Shown piece by piece: positions 1 through 9,908 of a stretch of 64,000 nt of DNA. Every line of letters begins with the position of its first letter. Within the stretch, counting starts at the first letter, position 1. Both the position numbers and the translations under genes were made by a program. Source of the DNA: Streptomyces violaceusniger Tu 4113 (lineage in GTDB: Bacteria > Actinomycetota > Actinomycetes > Streptomycetales > Streptomycetaceae); the NCBI RefSeq assembly GCF_000147815.2, contig NC_015957.1, positions 4,154,001 through 4,218,000 of the forward strand, written 5' to 3'. The notes below the pieces were generated by a model. The model was not told the origin of the DNA. It saw only the letters and a list, made by a program, of their open reading frames with translations, and did no database searches.

Positions 1-2
1 GC

Positions 3-941
<939 letters not shown>

Positions 942-1018
942 CCGCCACCGCTTCCTGGGGCCTGGCCTCACTCCGGCCTGACCGTCACCGCGTCCTGACC
1001 GTCGCTCCGGCCTGAGCG

Positions 1019-2509
1019 TCACTGCTTCCTGGGCGGCTCGCCCCGTGGCGCCGAGACCTCCACCAGCTCCGAACGCCCCTTGGCGTTGAGGTGCAGGATG
1101 GGAATGGCCTTGTTGCGCGGATTGCCGTTGTTCTCGAACGAGATGAAGCCGCTCGCCCCCGCCACCTGCTGACGGCCGTCCATCTGGTGGAACATCCGCG
1201 CCACCGCGTCCCCCGACACCTCGCCCTGCCAGCCCGCCGCCATCTGGATGCCATGGGCGGCGGCGAGCACCGCGTCATGCCCCATGATGGCCTGGCCGTC
1301 GTAGCGCGGATCGCCCGGGAACCACTTGTCCAGCGAGCCGCCCGCCTGGAAGTGGCGGGCCGAGGGGCCGGAGACATGGAGGGGGTCCTGCTGCCACATG
1401 TCGGGGTGCGCCAGACCCGTGTAGAGCACTCGCACCCCGCTCTCGGCGGCGTGCGCGAGCTCCTTGGCGGTGAGGTTGGAGGTGTCGTCACCGGTGATGA
1501 CGGTGAACTTCCGCTCCTGGCAGGGCCGGTTGGCGAGCGAGTCCAGGAACCGGGTGAGGTGTTTGCCGCGGCCCGCGAAGTAGACCACCTCCGGCTTCTG
1601 GTCGCACAGTTGCCCCGGCATATAGCGCAGCTCGTTCTCCCAGGCGCTGCGCACCGAGGAGTCATAGGTCATCCGGTCCGCCACCAGCCGATGGCCCTTG
1701 GTGTCCTGGAAGACCTCGGTGAAGGCGTCACCCAGCGTCTTGGCGTAGTAGTTGCTCCGCGCGGCGTCCTGAACGACCACCGCCGTACGGACCTTCTGCT
1801 TCTTCAGATAGGCGGAGGCGGCGTACGCCTCGTCCACATTGGTCGGCGAGACCCGGACGAAACCCTTTATGCCCTCTATGTTGGTGGCCGTCATGGTGCT
1901 GGCCACCAGGGCGAGCCCGCGGTCCGACAGCCGCCTCAGCGCGCTCAGGCTCCGCTCGGTGCTGGGGCCGAGCCCGGTGACCGCGACCAGCTTGTCGCGG
2001 TCGGGGGCCATCCGGCCGATCAGCTCGTCGACGGTGTGCTCCCAGTGGGCCGCGTTGCTCCCCACATTGGCGATCAGCAGCTTGATCTTGGGGGAGGAGG
2101 AGAGATCGCCGAGGTTGTGCCGGTACTGCGCCAGATACGCGCCCTCCAGCTCATGGCGGACCGACTCCTCGGAGTTGCTGTCGTCGTCGGTCAGAGTGAA
2201 GGAGGTCATATAGGCGACGCTGACGTACGGCTCCTTGCCGGCGTTCTCCTCCACCCGGCGGTTCTCCTCCTTGATCTTCTTCTCCACGGACTTCAGATGG
2301 TCCGCGAAGACGTACGAGCCGTCGGTGACACCGACGCACTCGTGGTCGTCGCCCTGCTTGACGACGCCCTCGCCGCACCGCGCCCGCTTCTCCTCGATCC
2401 AGTTCACGGTGAGGGGGACCGCCACCGCGAGCAGCGCGACGGCGATCACGCCGATCACCACCCGGCGCACGATGTGCAGCGGCCATTCCAGTCTCGGCAC
2501 CGGTCTCAC
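1019..2509 (-). CDS. Membrane-anchored periplasmic-binding-like (ABC substrate-binding fold) protein
   Basis: 496 residues from a GTG at 2509 whose first bases overlap the stop of the upstream gene (GTGA), indicating translational coupling. One hydrophobic segment at about residues 17-37 follows a basic N-terminus, so it looks like a signal anchor. The rest is an extracytoplasmic domain resembling Leu/Ile/Val-type substrate-binding proteins (KLLIANVGSNAAHWEH; AVTGLGPSTERSLSAL; TAVVVQDAARSNYYAK; YDGQAIMGHDAVLAAAHG). No permease or ABC ATPase lies nearby, so import is unlikely. Together with the partner gene it may form a ligand-sensing pair. The reading frame stays open upstream of this start, but that part overlaps the partner gene in another frame and is not real. 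Confidence 0.85.
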   Translation of the reverse strand: MRPVPRLEWPLHIVRRVVIGVIAVALLAVAVPLTVNWIEEKRARCGEGVVKQGDDHECVGVTDGSYVFADHLKSVEKKIKEENRRVEENAGKEPYVSVAYMTSFTLTDDDSNSEESVRHELEGAYLAQYRHNLGDLSSSPKIKLLIANVGSNAAHWEHTVDELIGRMAPDRDKLVAVTGLGPSTERSLSALRRLSDRGLALVASTMTATNIEGIKGFVRVSPTNVDEAYAASAYLKKQKVRTAVVVQDAARSNYYAKTLGDAFTEVFQDTKGHRLVADRMTYDSSVRSAWENELRYMPGQLCDQKPEVVYFAGRGKHLTRFLDSLANRPCQERKFTVITGDDTSNLTAKELAHAAESGVRVLYTGLAHPDMWQQDPLHVSGPSARHFQAGGSLDKWFPGDPRYDGQAIMGHDAVLAAAHGIQMAAGWQGEVSGDAVARMFHQMDGRQQVAGASGFISFENNGNPRNKAIPILHLNAKGRSELVEVSAPRGEPPRKQ

Positions 2510-4488
2510 CCCTCGCCCGCGCGCGTCAGCGGATGGCGCCAGTGGCGGTACCGCTCCGCCTCGTTGAACAGGGCCACGATGTCGTTCCTCCGCAGTCGTG
2601 AGAGCTGGTTGAACCCGTCGGCGATCATGTTGTTCAGCCGCATTCCGGGGTCGGCCAGCGGATCGCTCCACACCCAGCGCACCGTGATCAGCTCCCGGAT
2701 CACCGAGGCGGTGGTGACCGCCTCCGGGGGCTCCTCCGGGGCGAGGCCGGCGAGCAGCTCCAGCGGTCCGCCGGCCTGGCCCAGCCGGTTGGGGGCGGCC
2801 GTGATCGTGTCGAACTCGCTGATCCACTGCGCCGCGGGCACCGCCGGGAAGCGCGCCACCAGATACCCGGTCACCTCGTCGATCCGCTCCGCCGCCAGCC
2901 GGTGGTACATCTCCTGGACGGTGCGGCCCTCGGACCTGAAGTGCTCGGCCAGCAGCTCGTGCACCGCGTCCCAGTCGTCCGGACGCGCTGCCAGCCGCCA
3001 CAGCAACAGCCGCCGCGGCCAGGGGTGGAGGGCCGGGGTCACCGTGCCCGGGCTGTGCAGCAGCCAGCGGCCGCGGACCTCGCCGAACAGCGAGTCGCCC
3101 GAGCCCAGCAGCCGGGTGCCGATGGACAGATCTCGCGCCGCGGCGGACTCCTCCAGTGCCGCCCGCTGCATGGGGTCGAAACCGCGCAGCAGATGGTCCA
3201 GGGCGGCCTCCACCAGCGTCCGGGTGTCCTCGCCCTCCCGTGGCGTACGGTCCGGCAGGGTGCGCAGCCAGCGGTCCTGCTCGGCGCCGTCCTCGGTGGG
3301 CACGGTCGAATGCCGGAACAGCTCGAGGACCTGGCTGACCGCCCGGGGGAGCCCCGCGGTCAGCCGGTGGATGAAGGGCGCGAGCCGGGTGAACGGCGCG
3401 AGGTCGGGGTGGTGGCGCAGCTCCAGCTCGATCCGGATGCGCACCTCGTCCAGATTGAGATCGCGCAGCCGCAGCGGATACCACCAGGTGTCATCGCTGT
3501 CCCGGCCCGGCCGGTGCTCCGTCCAGTCCGTGAGGGAGGCCCGGTCGGGGCCGCGCAGCTGCCAGGGCCACTGATCGCCGGTGGCCGAGCCCCAGCGGGG
3601 CAGCCACCGGTTGGAGCTGGCCACGACGGTGAGCGGATCGCAGTCGGTGCCCGCCACCACGGCGGCGTCATGGCGGGTCCGGATCAGCAGATCGAGGAAG
3701 CGACGGCCGTACTCCGTATGGGAGTTGTCGAGCAGCAGCAGATAGGAGCGGGGCATGAACGAGTGGCGCACATTGCCGCGCATGTCCTCCAGCAGGGCCG
3801 AGAACAGCACCCGGTCCAGCCGCTCCTGATCGTCCTCGTCCCCGTCGTGGCGCCACAGGTTGAGCTCGACCAGCGCCTCCCACGGATCCCGGCTCTGCAG
3901 CAGCGGATGGCCGCCGTACCAGGCGGCGCTGCTGGTGAACTTGCGGCCCGGCAGCCGCCTCCGGCCACGCCGCAGCGCGTCCCGCAGCAGCGCGAGCGCC
4001 GCTGTGGAGGCGCCGTCGGGGGCGCCCACGGCGCCTCCGGCCACCTCGAAGAAGGCGGCGAGATAGTCGCCGTAACGCGCCTCCGCCCGCTCCTGGAACG
4101 CGTCCAGCTCCCGCCGGATGTTGCGCCGCCCCTCCGCGAGGCTCGTCATCCGTAGCTGGTGGTCCGAGGCGAGCAGACCGAGGGTGAGCCGCGGGAAGTA
4201 GGAGCGGCGGTAGCGCGGAAGCTTGCGCTCCAGCTGGCGGGCGAGCAGCGCCAGCGTGTACCGCGGCAGCAGCGACTGCTCACCGCCGAGATTGATATAC
4301 GCGAACGGCGTCTCGGGCCCGAACTTCTCCATCAGCGCGCCATGGGCCTCGCTGGCCCCACTGCCGCGCGGCCCCAGAAGCATGATCACCGGCCGCTCGT
4401 CCGTGGGACCCAGCCTGAGACATTCTCCGACCAGACTGATGATCCCGCTGCGGCCTCTTAAGCCCACACCCATTCCGGATTCCGCCAC
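2506..4488 (-). CDS. P-loop NTPase-like protein with degenerate Walker A, partner of the binding protein
   Basis: About 660 residues. The start is taken as the GTG at 4488 because a G-rich Shine-Dalgarno (GGGGGGA) lies 8 nt before it; an ATG at 4602 and one at 4473 are alternatives. A hydrophobic strand leads into LLGPRGSGASEAH about 37 residues in, shaped like a P-loop but with Ala where the invariant Lys should be. A strand RSYLLLLDNSH could be a Walker B-like segment. The rest is helical and unassigned, and no membrane segment is evident. It is the first gene of a two-gene coupled unit. Specific function unknown; a regulatory STAND-like role is only a guess. Confidence 0.78.
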   Translation of the reverse strand: MAESGMGVGLRGRSGIISLVGECLRLGPTDERPVIMLLGPRGSGASEAHGALMEKFGPETPFAYINLGGEQSLLPRYTLALLARQLERKLPRYRRSYFPRLTLGLLASDHQLRMTSLAEGRRNIRRELDAFQERAEARYGDYLAAFFEVAGGAVGAPDGASTAALALLRDALRRGRRRLPGRKFTSSAAWYGGHPLLQSRDPWEALVELNLWRHDGDEDDQERLDRVLFSALLEDMRGNVRHSFMPRSYLLLLDNSHTEYGRRFLDLLIRTRHDAAVVAGTDCDPLTVVASSNRWLPRWGSATGDQWPWQLRGPDRASLTDWTEHRPGRDSDDTWWYPLRLRDLNLDEVRIRIELELRHHPDLAPFTRLAPFIHRLTAGLPRAVSQVLELFRHSTVPTEDGAEQDRWLRTLPDRTPREGEDTRTLVEAALDHLLRGFDPMQRAALEESAAARDLSIGTRLLGSGDSLFGEVRGRWLLHSPGTVTPALHPWPRRLLLWRLAARPDDWDAVHELLAEHFRSEGRTVQEMYHRLAAERIDEVTGYLVARFPAVPAAQWISEFDTITAAPNRLGQAGGPLELLAGLAPEEPPEAVTTASVIRELITVRWVWSDPLADPGMRLNNMIADGFNQLSRLRRNDIVALFNEAERYRHWRHPLTRAGEG

Positions 4489-4632
4489 GTGCCCCGTCCC
4501 CCCGTCGGCCCCCCGTCGGCAACTCGTGGGGTCTTTACCCACGTTCGCCCCTTCTATAGCCGACCGTTCCCAACGTACCCCGGGTGCGGCCGATGCCGAC
4601 ATCCCCTTTACCGGCCACGCGCCGCCGCCCGC

Positions 4633-5805
4633 TCAGCGGCGGAAGATCTCCAGCCGGGTGGGCGCCGGCCGGCCCGGTGCGGGCAGGGTGAGGCCGCGGC
4701 GCCCCGGGGTGATCGACCCCAGCACGCTGGCATGGCGGGCACCGGTGCAGCTCGGTGCCGTACCGGCCAGCCCATGGGCGGTCAGAAAGGCGAGGACGGC
4801 GAAGGCGTACGCCTCCTTCGCCGCCGCCGGAAGGCCGAGTTCATCGGAGGTCCGCAGCGCGATGGTGCCCAGCGCCCGGCGCAACGCCCCCATCAGGGTG
4901 GGGTTGCGGGTGCCGCCGCCCGAGGCGATCACCTCGGTGGAGTGCACCGACCGCACCGCGTCGGCGACGGTACGGGCCGTCAGTTCGGTGACGGTGGCGA
5001 CCACGTCATCGTCCGGCACCGGGCCCGCGGCGGCCAGGGCCGCCCGCAGATAGGACCCGTGGAACAGCTCCTTGCCGGTCGTCTTGGGCGCGGGCAGCGC
5101 ATAGTACGGCTCGGCCAGCAGCCGCTCCAGCAGCGGCTCGTGGACGGTGCCGCGCGCCGCCATCGCGCCGTCCGCGTCATGGTCCAGCCGGCCGCCCGTC
5201 AGATCACCCACTGCCGCGTCGATGAGCGCGTTCGCCGGGCCGGTGTCGAAGGCCAGCGGATCGCCGGCGCTCGACACCACCGTGATGTTGGCGATCCCGC
5301 CCAGGTTCAGGGCGGCGCACACACCGGGCCGCCCGTGCAGCCACAGGGCGTCCACCAGGCTGACCAGGGGAGCGCCCTGGCCGCCCGCGGCCACATCACG
5401 GGTGCGCAGATCGGAGACGACCGGGCAGCCGGTGGCCTCGGCGATCCAGGCGGGCTGGCCGAGCTGCAGCGTCCCGTGCACCCGCCCGCCCTCGGCCCAG
5501 TGGTACACCGTCTGACCGTGGGAGCCGATGAGGTCCGCGCGGCCCTCGCACAGCTCCCGGTCGGCGCGGGCCGCGAGCGAGGCGAACGCCTGGCCGATAC
5601 GGGTGTCGAGCGCGCACACCGCCTTCATGGTGGTGGCCGCCGGGGGCAGCGCGGCGCTCAGCGCCGACCGCAGCGCCTCCGGATACGCCTCGCGGACCAG
5701 CCCCAGCGGGGCCAGCACCACGGTGTCGCCGTCGAGCACCAGATCGGCTGCCGCGGCGTCGACCGCGTCATGGGACGTGCCCGACATCAGACCGATCACG
5801 CGCAT
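4633..5805 (-). CDS. anmK: Anhydro-N-acetylmuramic acid kinase
   Basis: 390 residues with family motifs: N-terminal GLMSGTSHDAVDA (phosphate-binding, canonical GTSMDG), IGSHGQTVYH, LNLGGIANITV, AFDTGPANALID with the catalytic Asp, and ASGGGTRNP near the C-terminus. The enzyme phosphorylates and opens 1,6-anhydro-MurNAc to MurNAc-6-phosphate in cell-wall recycling. The ATG at 5805 has a GAGGAGGAG ribosome site and lies inside the end of the upstream transporter gene (10-nt overlap), so the two are cotranslated. That coupling suggests, but does not prove, that the transporter handles the anhydro-sugar or a related wall fragment. Confidence 0.93.
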   Translation of the reverse strand: MRVIGLMSGTSHDAVDAAAADLVLDGDTVVLAPLGLVREAYPEALRSALSAALPPAATTMKAVCALDTRIGQAFASLAARADRELCEGRADLIGSHGQTVYHWAEGGRVHGTLQLGQPAWIAEATGCPVVSDLRTRDVAAGGQGAPLVSLVDALWLHGRPGVCAALNLGGIANITVVSSAGDPLAFDTGPANALIDAAVGDLTGGRLDHDADGAMAARGTVHEPLLERLLAEPYYALPAPKTTGKELFHGSYLRAALAAAGPVPDDDVVATVTELTARTVADAVRSVHSTEVIASGGGTRNPTLMGALRRALGTIALRTSDELGLPAAAKEAYAFAVLAFLTAHGLAGTAPSCTGARHASVLGSITPGRRGLTLPAPGRPAPTRLEIFRR

Positions 5806-7193
5806 GGTGTCTCCTCCTCGGTCTCGGCGGCCTTCCTCGCCCGCGCCACCCCCGGCAGCGCGCCGCGGTGGTCCTCCCCGCGCAGGGTGAACAGCGCGAG
5901 CACGCTGATGGCGCAGGTCACCGTCACGTAGTAGGCCGGGATGTCGACCTCGCCGGTGTGCTTGATCACCTCGGTGATGATGAGCCCCGCGCATCCGGAG
6001 AACACGGCGTTGGACAGCGCGTAGGCCAGTCCAAGGCCCGTGTAGCGGACCCGGGTCGGGAACATCTCGGCGAGCATGGCCGGCCCAGGACCCGCCATCA
6101 GGCCCACCACCACGCCCGCGACGAAGACCGCCGCTCCCTGGACCCACGCCGAACTGCCCGGCTCCTGCAACACATTGAGCAGCGGGAAGGCCAGCACCGC
6201 CACCAGCGCGGCCCCGGTCAGCATCACCGGCCGCCGCCCGATCCGGTCGCTGAGCAGGCCCGCGGGGAGGATGGAGAGCGCGAAGCCCGCGTTGGCCACC
6301 ACGGTGGCGACCAGCGCCTGCTGGAAGGTGGCGTTCAAGGTGGCCTGGAGATACGACGGCATGACGACCAGGAAGGTGTAACCGGCCGCCGCCCAGCCCA
6401 TGATGCGCGCGGCCCCCATGACGATGGCCCCGGCCATCTCACGCGGGTCCGCCACCCGCTCCGGTCCGGCGGACGGTGCCCCGGGGCCCGGCGCGGTGCC
6501 GGTCTCCCCGTCCGCCGCCGCACGGAAGAACGGGGTCTCCTCCAGCCTCAGCCGCAGCCACAGGGCGACCAGCCCGATCGGCAGGGTCGCCAGGAACGGC
6601 AACCGCCATCCCCAGTCGCCCAGCGACTCCTCGCTCAGCACCGTGGCCAGCAGCGCCGCCACACCGGCCCCGGCCAGCAGCCCCAGCGCCACGGTGAACG
6701 ACTGCCACGCCCCGTAGAGCCCACGCCGGCCCGGTGGCGCGAACTCCGTCATGATCGACACCGCACCGCCGAACTCCCCGCCCGCGGACAGCCCCTGGAG
6801 GATCCGCAACAGGGTGAGCAGCCAGGGCGCGGCCGCGCCCAGCGTGTCGTACGTGGGCAGCACCCCGATGAGCGTGGTGGCGCCGGTCATCAGCAGCAGC
6901 ACCAGGATCAGCGTGGGACGGCGGCCGATCCGGTCGCCGATCCGGCCGAAGACGGCGGCGCCGATGGGGCGGAAGAAGAACGCGATACCGAAGGAGGCAT
7001 AGGTCTTGACCAGGCCCTCGAGCTCGTTGCCGCCGTGCGGGGTGAAGAAGTTCGCCGCGATGATCGTCGCGAAGAAGCCGTAGACACCGAACTCGTACCA
7101 CTCGATGAAGTTGCCGACCGAACCGGCCACCAGCGCACGGCGCGGGGCCCGCCCGGCGGCACGCTCTCTCGGATCCGCTGGGGACGTCGTCAC
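5796..7193 (-). CDS. MFS transporter, metabolite:H+ symporter (MHS) type
   Basis: 465 residues with about twelve hydrophobic segments. MHS hallmarks are GNFIEWYEFGVYGFF in the first helix, the loop 2-3 signature GRIGDRIGRRPTL and its repeat SDRIGRRPVML after helix 8, and RILQGLSAGGEFGGA in helix 4. Members of this family (ProP, KgtP, ShiA) import small zwitterions or organic acids with protons; the substrate here cannot be read from sequence. The gene overlaps anmK by 10 nt, so muropeptide sugars are a candidate. About 175 nt separate it from the upstream glycosidase-like gene. Confidence 0.9.
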   Translation of the reverse strand: MTTSPADPRERAAGRAPRRALVAGSVGNFIEWYEFGVYGFFATIIAANFFTPHGGNELEGLVKTYASFGIAFFFRPIGAAVFGRIGDRIGRRPTLILVLLLMTGATTLIGVLPTYDTLGAAAPWLLTLLRILQGLSAGGEFGGAVSIMTEFAPPGRRGLYGAWQSFTVALGLLAGAGVAALLATVLSEESLGDWGWRLPFLATLPIGLVALWLRLRLEETPFFRAAADGETGTAPGPGAPSAGPERVADPREMAGAIVMGAARIMGWAAAGYTFLVVMPSYLQATLNATFQQALVATVVANAGFALSILPAGLLSDRIGRRPVMLTGAALVAVLAFPLLNVLQEPGSSAWVQGAAVFVAGVVVGLMAGPGPAMLAEMFPTRVRYTGLGLAYALSNAVFSGCAGLIITEVIKHTGEVDIPAYYVTVTCAISVLALFTLRGEDHRGALPGVARARKAAETEEETPCA

Positions 7194-7368
7194 ATTCGGG
7201 CCCTTTCGCCGTCACCGCCAAGGGGAACGTGATGTGCGTACCCGTTGGGGGCGGCCGCTACCGGTGCGAGCGCGGCTCCAGTGGCGCGCGAGTGCCCCGC
7301 AGAACCGGCCGAACGCCTGCCCTCATGACGTGCGTCATCGTCACCGGAGCCGCCGACGGCCGGGCGCG

Positions 7369-8625
7369 TCAGCCGCGCAGCACCGCGTTGCACTCCCGCT
7401 GCAGCGCGATGTCCTGCCACATCGGGTGCTGGGGCGCCGCGTTGGAGCACACCACCGCGCCCCACGCCCCCACCCGCGCCGACTCCTCGACGGCGCGGCG
7501 GCAGAACGCGGCCCCCACCGGCCCCTCCTCGAAGGTCCCGTGCAGCGGGGTGTAGCCGATCCAGCCCTCGCCGAAGACCAGTGGGACCCCGCTCCCGGCC
7601 GCCCAGTCCGCGGCCGCCTCGATCCAGGTGGTCAGCCGCTGCTCCATCGCCAGACGGTGCATGGCGTAGCGGTCGTACAGCCAGGCGTCCCAGCGGTCGG
7701 GGTCGCACCAGTCGTGGACGTAGATCTCCCGGGGGCCGACCGTGGTGGCCTCCAGCCGCCACAGATCGCCGGGCGGAGGAGTCCAGTCGGCCAGATCGGG
7801 GGCGCCGGGGCGCAGCAGCTCCCGGCGGACCGGCTCCTGGGCGAAGGGTCGGCCCCGGTCGCGGATGGCGAAGGTGGCCAGGAGCTCGTCCAGCACCCCG
7901 TAGACGTAGGGGTGGAAGACCGCCACATCCACCTCGCGGGGGACCCCGCGCAGCGAACCGACCGGCACCTTGGCGTAGTTGACCGTGACGGGCCGGTTGG
8001 GGTGGCGCTCCTTGAAGCGGGCGATGCCCCGCTCCAGCCGCGGCCGCAGGGCGACGACCTTGTCCTGGCCCTCCAGCCCCTCGGTGAGCCGGCTGCCCTG
8101 GACCTCGTTGTGCAGCTCGGTGAAGGCGATCCGGTCGTCCAGGCCGTGGATCACCAGGAAGTCGATCAGATCGGCCAGCGCGTCCGCGAGCGCCTCGGGG
8201 CGCCGCTCGGGATCGACGGCCATCAGCGCGTCGAACCAGGCGCGGTCCTCGCCGAACGACGGGCTCTGCTGGTACTCCCAGCTCGAGAGGATGACGAAGC
8301 AGTCATGGCGCAGGGCCGCCTCGAACAGTTCGCGCAGCCAGGCCCGTCCGTCGATCTCGCCCCCGCCGCCCACGTCGTACCAGCGCATCCGCTGCCCGTA
8401 CGCCCCGCCCAGGCCCGAGGGCCGCAGCTTGCCCGTGTCGAGCCGGGAGCCGAAGAGCAGGAACGGCATGGCGCAGATGCGCACGGTGTTGTAGCCGCGG
8501 GTCACGGCCTCCTCGAAGGCGCGGTCGAGATCGGCGAAGGGCTCGCCCGGGCCGGTGCGGGTGTACCAGCTGAAGTCCCACAGCGAGATGGTCAGTTTGT
8601 CCGGCAGATGCGGCGACAGCGTCAC
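7369..8625 (-). CDS. Cellulase-like (TIM-barrel glycoside hydrolase superfamily) protein
   Basis: 418 residues from the GTG at 8625, chosen because the product then begins just before the conserved LTISLWDFSWYTR; the upstream open frame has no family features. TIM-barrel features: TVRICAMPF, a candidate acid/base Glu in AFTELHNEVQG (after strand 4) and a candidate nucleophile Glu in VPLVFGEGWIGY (strand 7), the pattern of clan A glycosidases. There is no signal peptide, so it appears cytosolic and may act on an imported oligosaccharide. A candidate promoter lies at 8671-8700. Substrate is unknown. Confidence 0.82.
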   Translation of the reverse strand: MTLSPHLPDKLTISLWDFSWYTRTGPGEPFADLDRAFEEAVTRGYNTVRICAMPFLLFGSRLDTGKLRPSGLGGAYGQRMRWYDVGGGGEIDGRAWLRELFEAALRHDCFVILSSWEYQQSPSFGEDRAWFDALMAVDPERRPEALADALADLIDFLVIHGLDDRIAFTELHNEVQGSRLTEGLEGQDKVVALRPRLERGIARFKERHPNRPVTVNYAKVPVGSLRGVPREVDVAVFHPYVYGVLDELLATFAIRDRGRPFAQEPVRRELLRPGAPDLADWTPPPGDLWRLEATTVGPREIYVHDWCDPDRWDAWLYDRYAMHRLAMEQRLTTWIEAAADWAAGSGVPLVFGEGWIGYTPLHGTFEEGPVGAAFCRRAVEESARVGAWGAVVCSNAAPQHPMWQDIALQRECNAVLRG

Positions 8626-8670
8626 AGGGGGCTCCCCGCGGTCGGCGGCTCGGCGATGAGAGATCGGTTC

Positions 8671-8700
8671 ATCGTCCGGGGGTGCCAAACGGGCTGTCAA
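8671..8700 (-). promoter_or_regulatory. Candidate HrdB-type promoter of the cellulase-like gene
   Basis: On the minus strand a perfect TTGACA (8700-8695) is followed after 18 nt by GACGAT (8676-8671), a fair match to the streptomycete -10 TAnnnT. It sits about 45 nt before the chosen GTG. The DNA just upstream is unusually AT-rich for this window. Predicted by eye only. Confidence 0.5.
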
Positions 8701-8830
8701 GATGTATTCATAAATAATGGCCGGCGCTGGTGCGGTTGGTTTTCCGCTCCGTTCCTCCAGCCTTCGCCGAGGCCGTCAGCGCCCACCGGACCTCGCTCCT
8801 GAGGTCCGTACTACGGTCGTGGCCGACTCC

Positions 8831-9121
8831 TCAGGCGATCCAGCCGTAGCCGGGCCGCGGCCTTCGCGAGGCCGGGGGCGCGCCCACGCTCTCCAGGTCC
8901 CGCTCGGCGGCGTGCACCAACTGCTGCCCCAGGTCGCTGAGCGCCCGCGCGGCGGCGAGCTCATCGCCGATCACGGGCACGTCCTCGTCGTCCGGGTTGC
9001 ACCGGGCCAGTCCCCGGCCGGTGAGCGCCGCGGACCCGGTGTCCAGCTCGACGCGCGCCATGGTCCGCCCCTCGTCCTCGGAGAGGTAGAGATGGACCCT
9101 CCACTCCACTGTGTGCGACAT
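8831..9121 (-). CDS. DUF1876 domain-containing small protein
   Basis: 96 residues. The N-terminal half (HTVEWRVHLYLSEDEGRTMARV, read as two strands, then GRGLARCNPDDEDVPVIGDELAAARAL) matches the DUF1876 family found mainly in actinobacteria, whose function is unknown. The C-terminus ends RPRPGYGWIA. A GAGGAG ribosome site precedes the ATG. The preceding intergenic DNA carries four TTCTGGCGGC repeats (9137-9210). Confidence 0.85.
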   Translation of the reverse strand: MSHTVEWRVHLYLSEDEGRTMARVELDTGSAALTGRGLARCNPDDEDVPVIGDELAAARALSDLGQQLVHAAERDLESVGAPPASRRPRPGYGWIA

Positions 9122-9136
9122 GGTCTGCTCCTCATC

Positions 9137-9210
9137 TTCTGGCGGCCGCCTCTGATGGCTTCTGGCGGCTGTGGCTGCTTTTCTGGCGGCCTGTGGCCGT
9201 TTCTGGCGGC
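9137..9210. repeat. Four direct copies of TTCTGGCGGC
   Basis: Exact 10-mers begin at 9137, 9160, 9181 and 9201, spaced 23, 21 and 20 nt apart, i.e. about two helical turns. They fill the gap upstream of the DUF1876 gene and downstream of the membrane-protein gene. They may be slippage products or a phased protein-binding array. Confidence 0.8.
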
Positions 9211-9242
9211 CGCGCATCCCGCGGCGGCGACCGGAGCCCCGC

Positions 9243-9854
9243 TCAGCGGCGGTTCCGGCCGGACCACGCGGGTTCCACCACCTTCCACTCTGCCTCCCAT
9301 CGCGCGTACCGCCTGCGGTCCAGGGCCCGCCGGACCCGGGCCCGCCCCGTGAACGCGACCGCGGCCACCGCCGCCGCGGTGACACAGCCGGTGAACCAGC
9401 CCATGGTCCGCGCGGTCGCCGGGGAGGAGGGCGCCTGCGCCAGGGCGCCCTCGCGGTTCACCCAGACCCGCACCTCGCCCCCCGAGCCGCCGCCCGACAC
9501 CGTGGCGGTGCCCGTATGGCGCTCACCGTCATCGGCGACCCAGCGCACCCGCGCCTGCCGTGGCTCCCGCACATCGGTGTGGTCCGGCCCGGGCGGGGCC
9601 TCGGCGAGCCGCGCGGTGATCTGGTGCCGCGTCGAGGTCTCGGCGGCCACGACGCGCATCTGGGAGGCGTGCGCCGCGTGCCCCGCACTGATCGAGGCGG
9701 CCGGCAGCCCGACCGCCAGGATCAGCACGAACAGCACCGTGCACCAGGTCTGGATCCGGTCCGTCCGGCGGCGCAGCGGATTGGGACCCCTGGCCGGACG
9801 CCCGGGCAGGGGCGGACGCGGCCCGAATACGCGTCGCGGTCCGTGGGTGTTCAT
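9243..9854 (-). CDS. Membrane protein with two transmembrane segments (hypothetical)
   Basis: 203 residues. A basic N-terminus (RRTDRIQTW) precedes a membrane segment near residues 36-58 (CTVLFVLILAVGLPAASISA), then an external domain of about 90 residues, then a second hydrophobic segment (GWFTGCVTAAAVAAVAF) and a basic tail. The layout resembles Streptomyces integral membrane proteins of the Rv1733c-like type. The ATG at 9854 has a GGAGG seven nt upstream. Function unknown. Confidence 0.83.
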   Translation of the reverse strand: MNTHGPRRVFGPRPPLPGRPARGPNPLRRRTDRIQTWCTVLFVLILAVGLPAASISAGHAAHASQMRVVAAETSTRHQITARLAEAPPGPDHTDVREPRQARVRWVADDGERHTGTATVSGGGSGGEVRVWVNREGALAQAPSSPATARTMGWFTGCVTAAAVAAVAFTGRARVRRALDRRRYARWEAEWKVVEPAWSGRNRR

Positions 9855-9908
9855 GGTCTGGCCTCCAGCGAGTGCTGACACCGGCGCGCTCTCGCACCGG
9901 TGTCGGGG

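Noticed and set aside
2510..3484. N-terminal extension of the substrate-binding-like protein (821-residue version)
   Set aside because: The extra part overlaps the partner gene in another frame; the GTG at 2509 gives a proper signal anchor and stop-start overlap.
1091..3574. 827-codon open frame on the plus strand
   Set aside because: Antisense to two genes with clear family features; no ribosome site and no recognisable protein.
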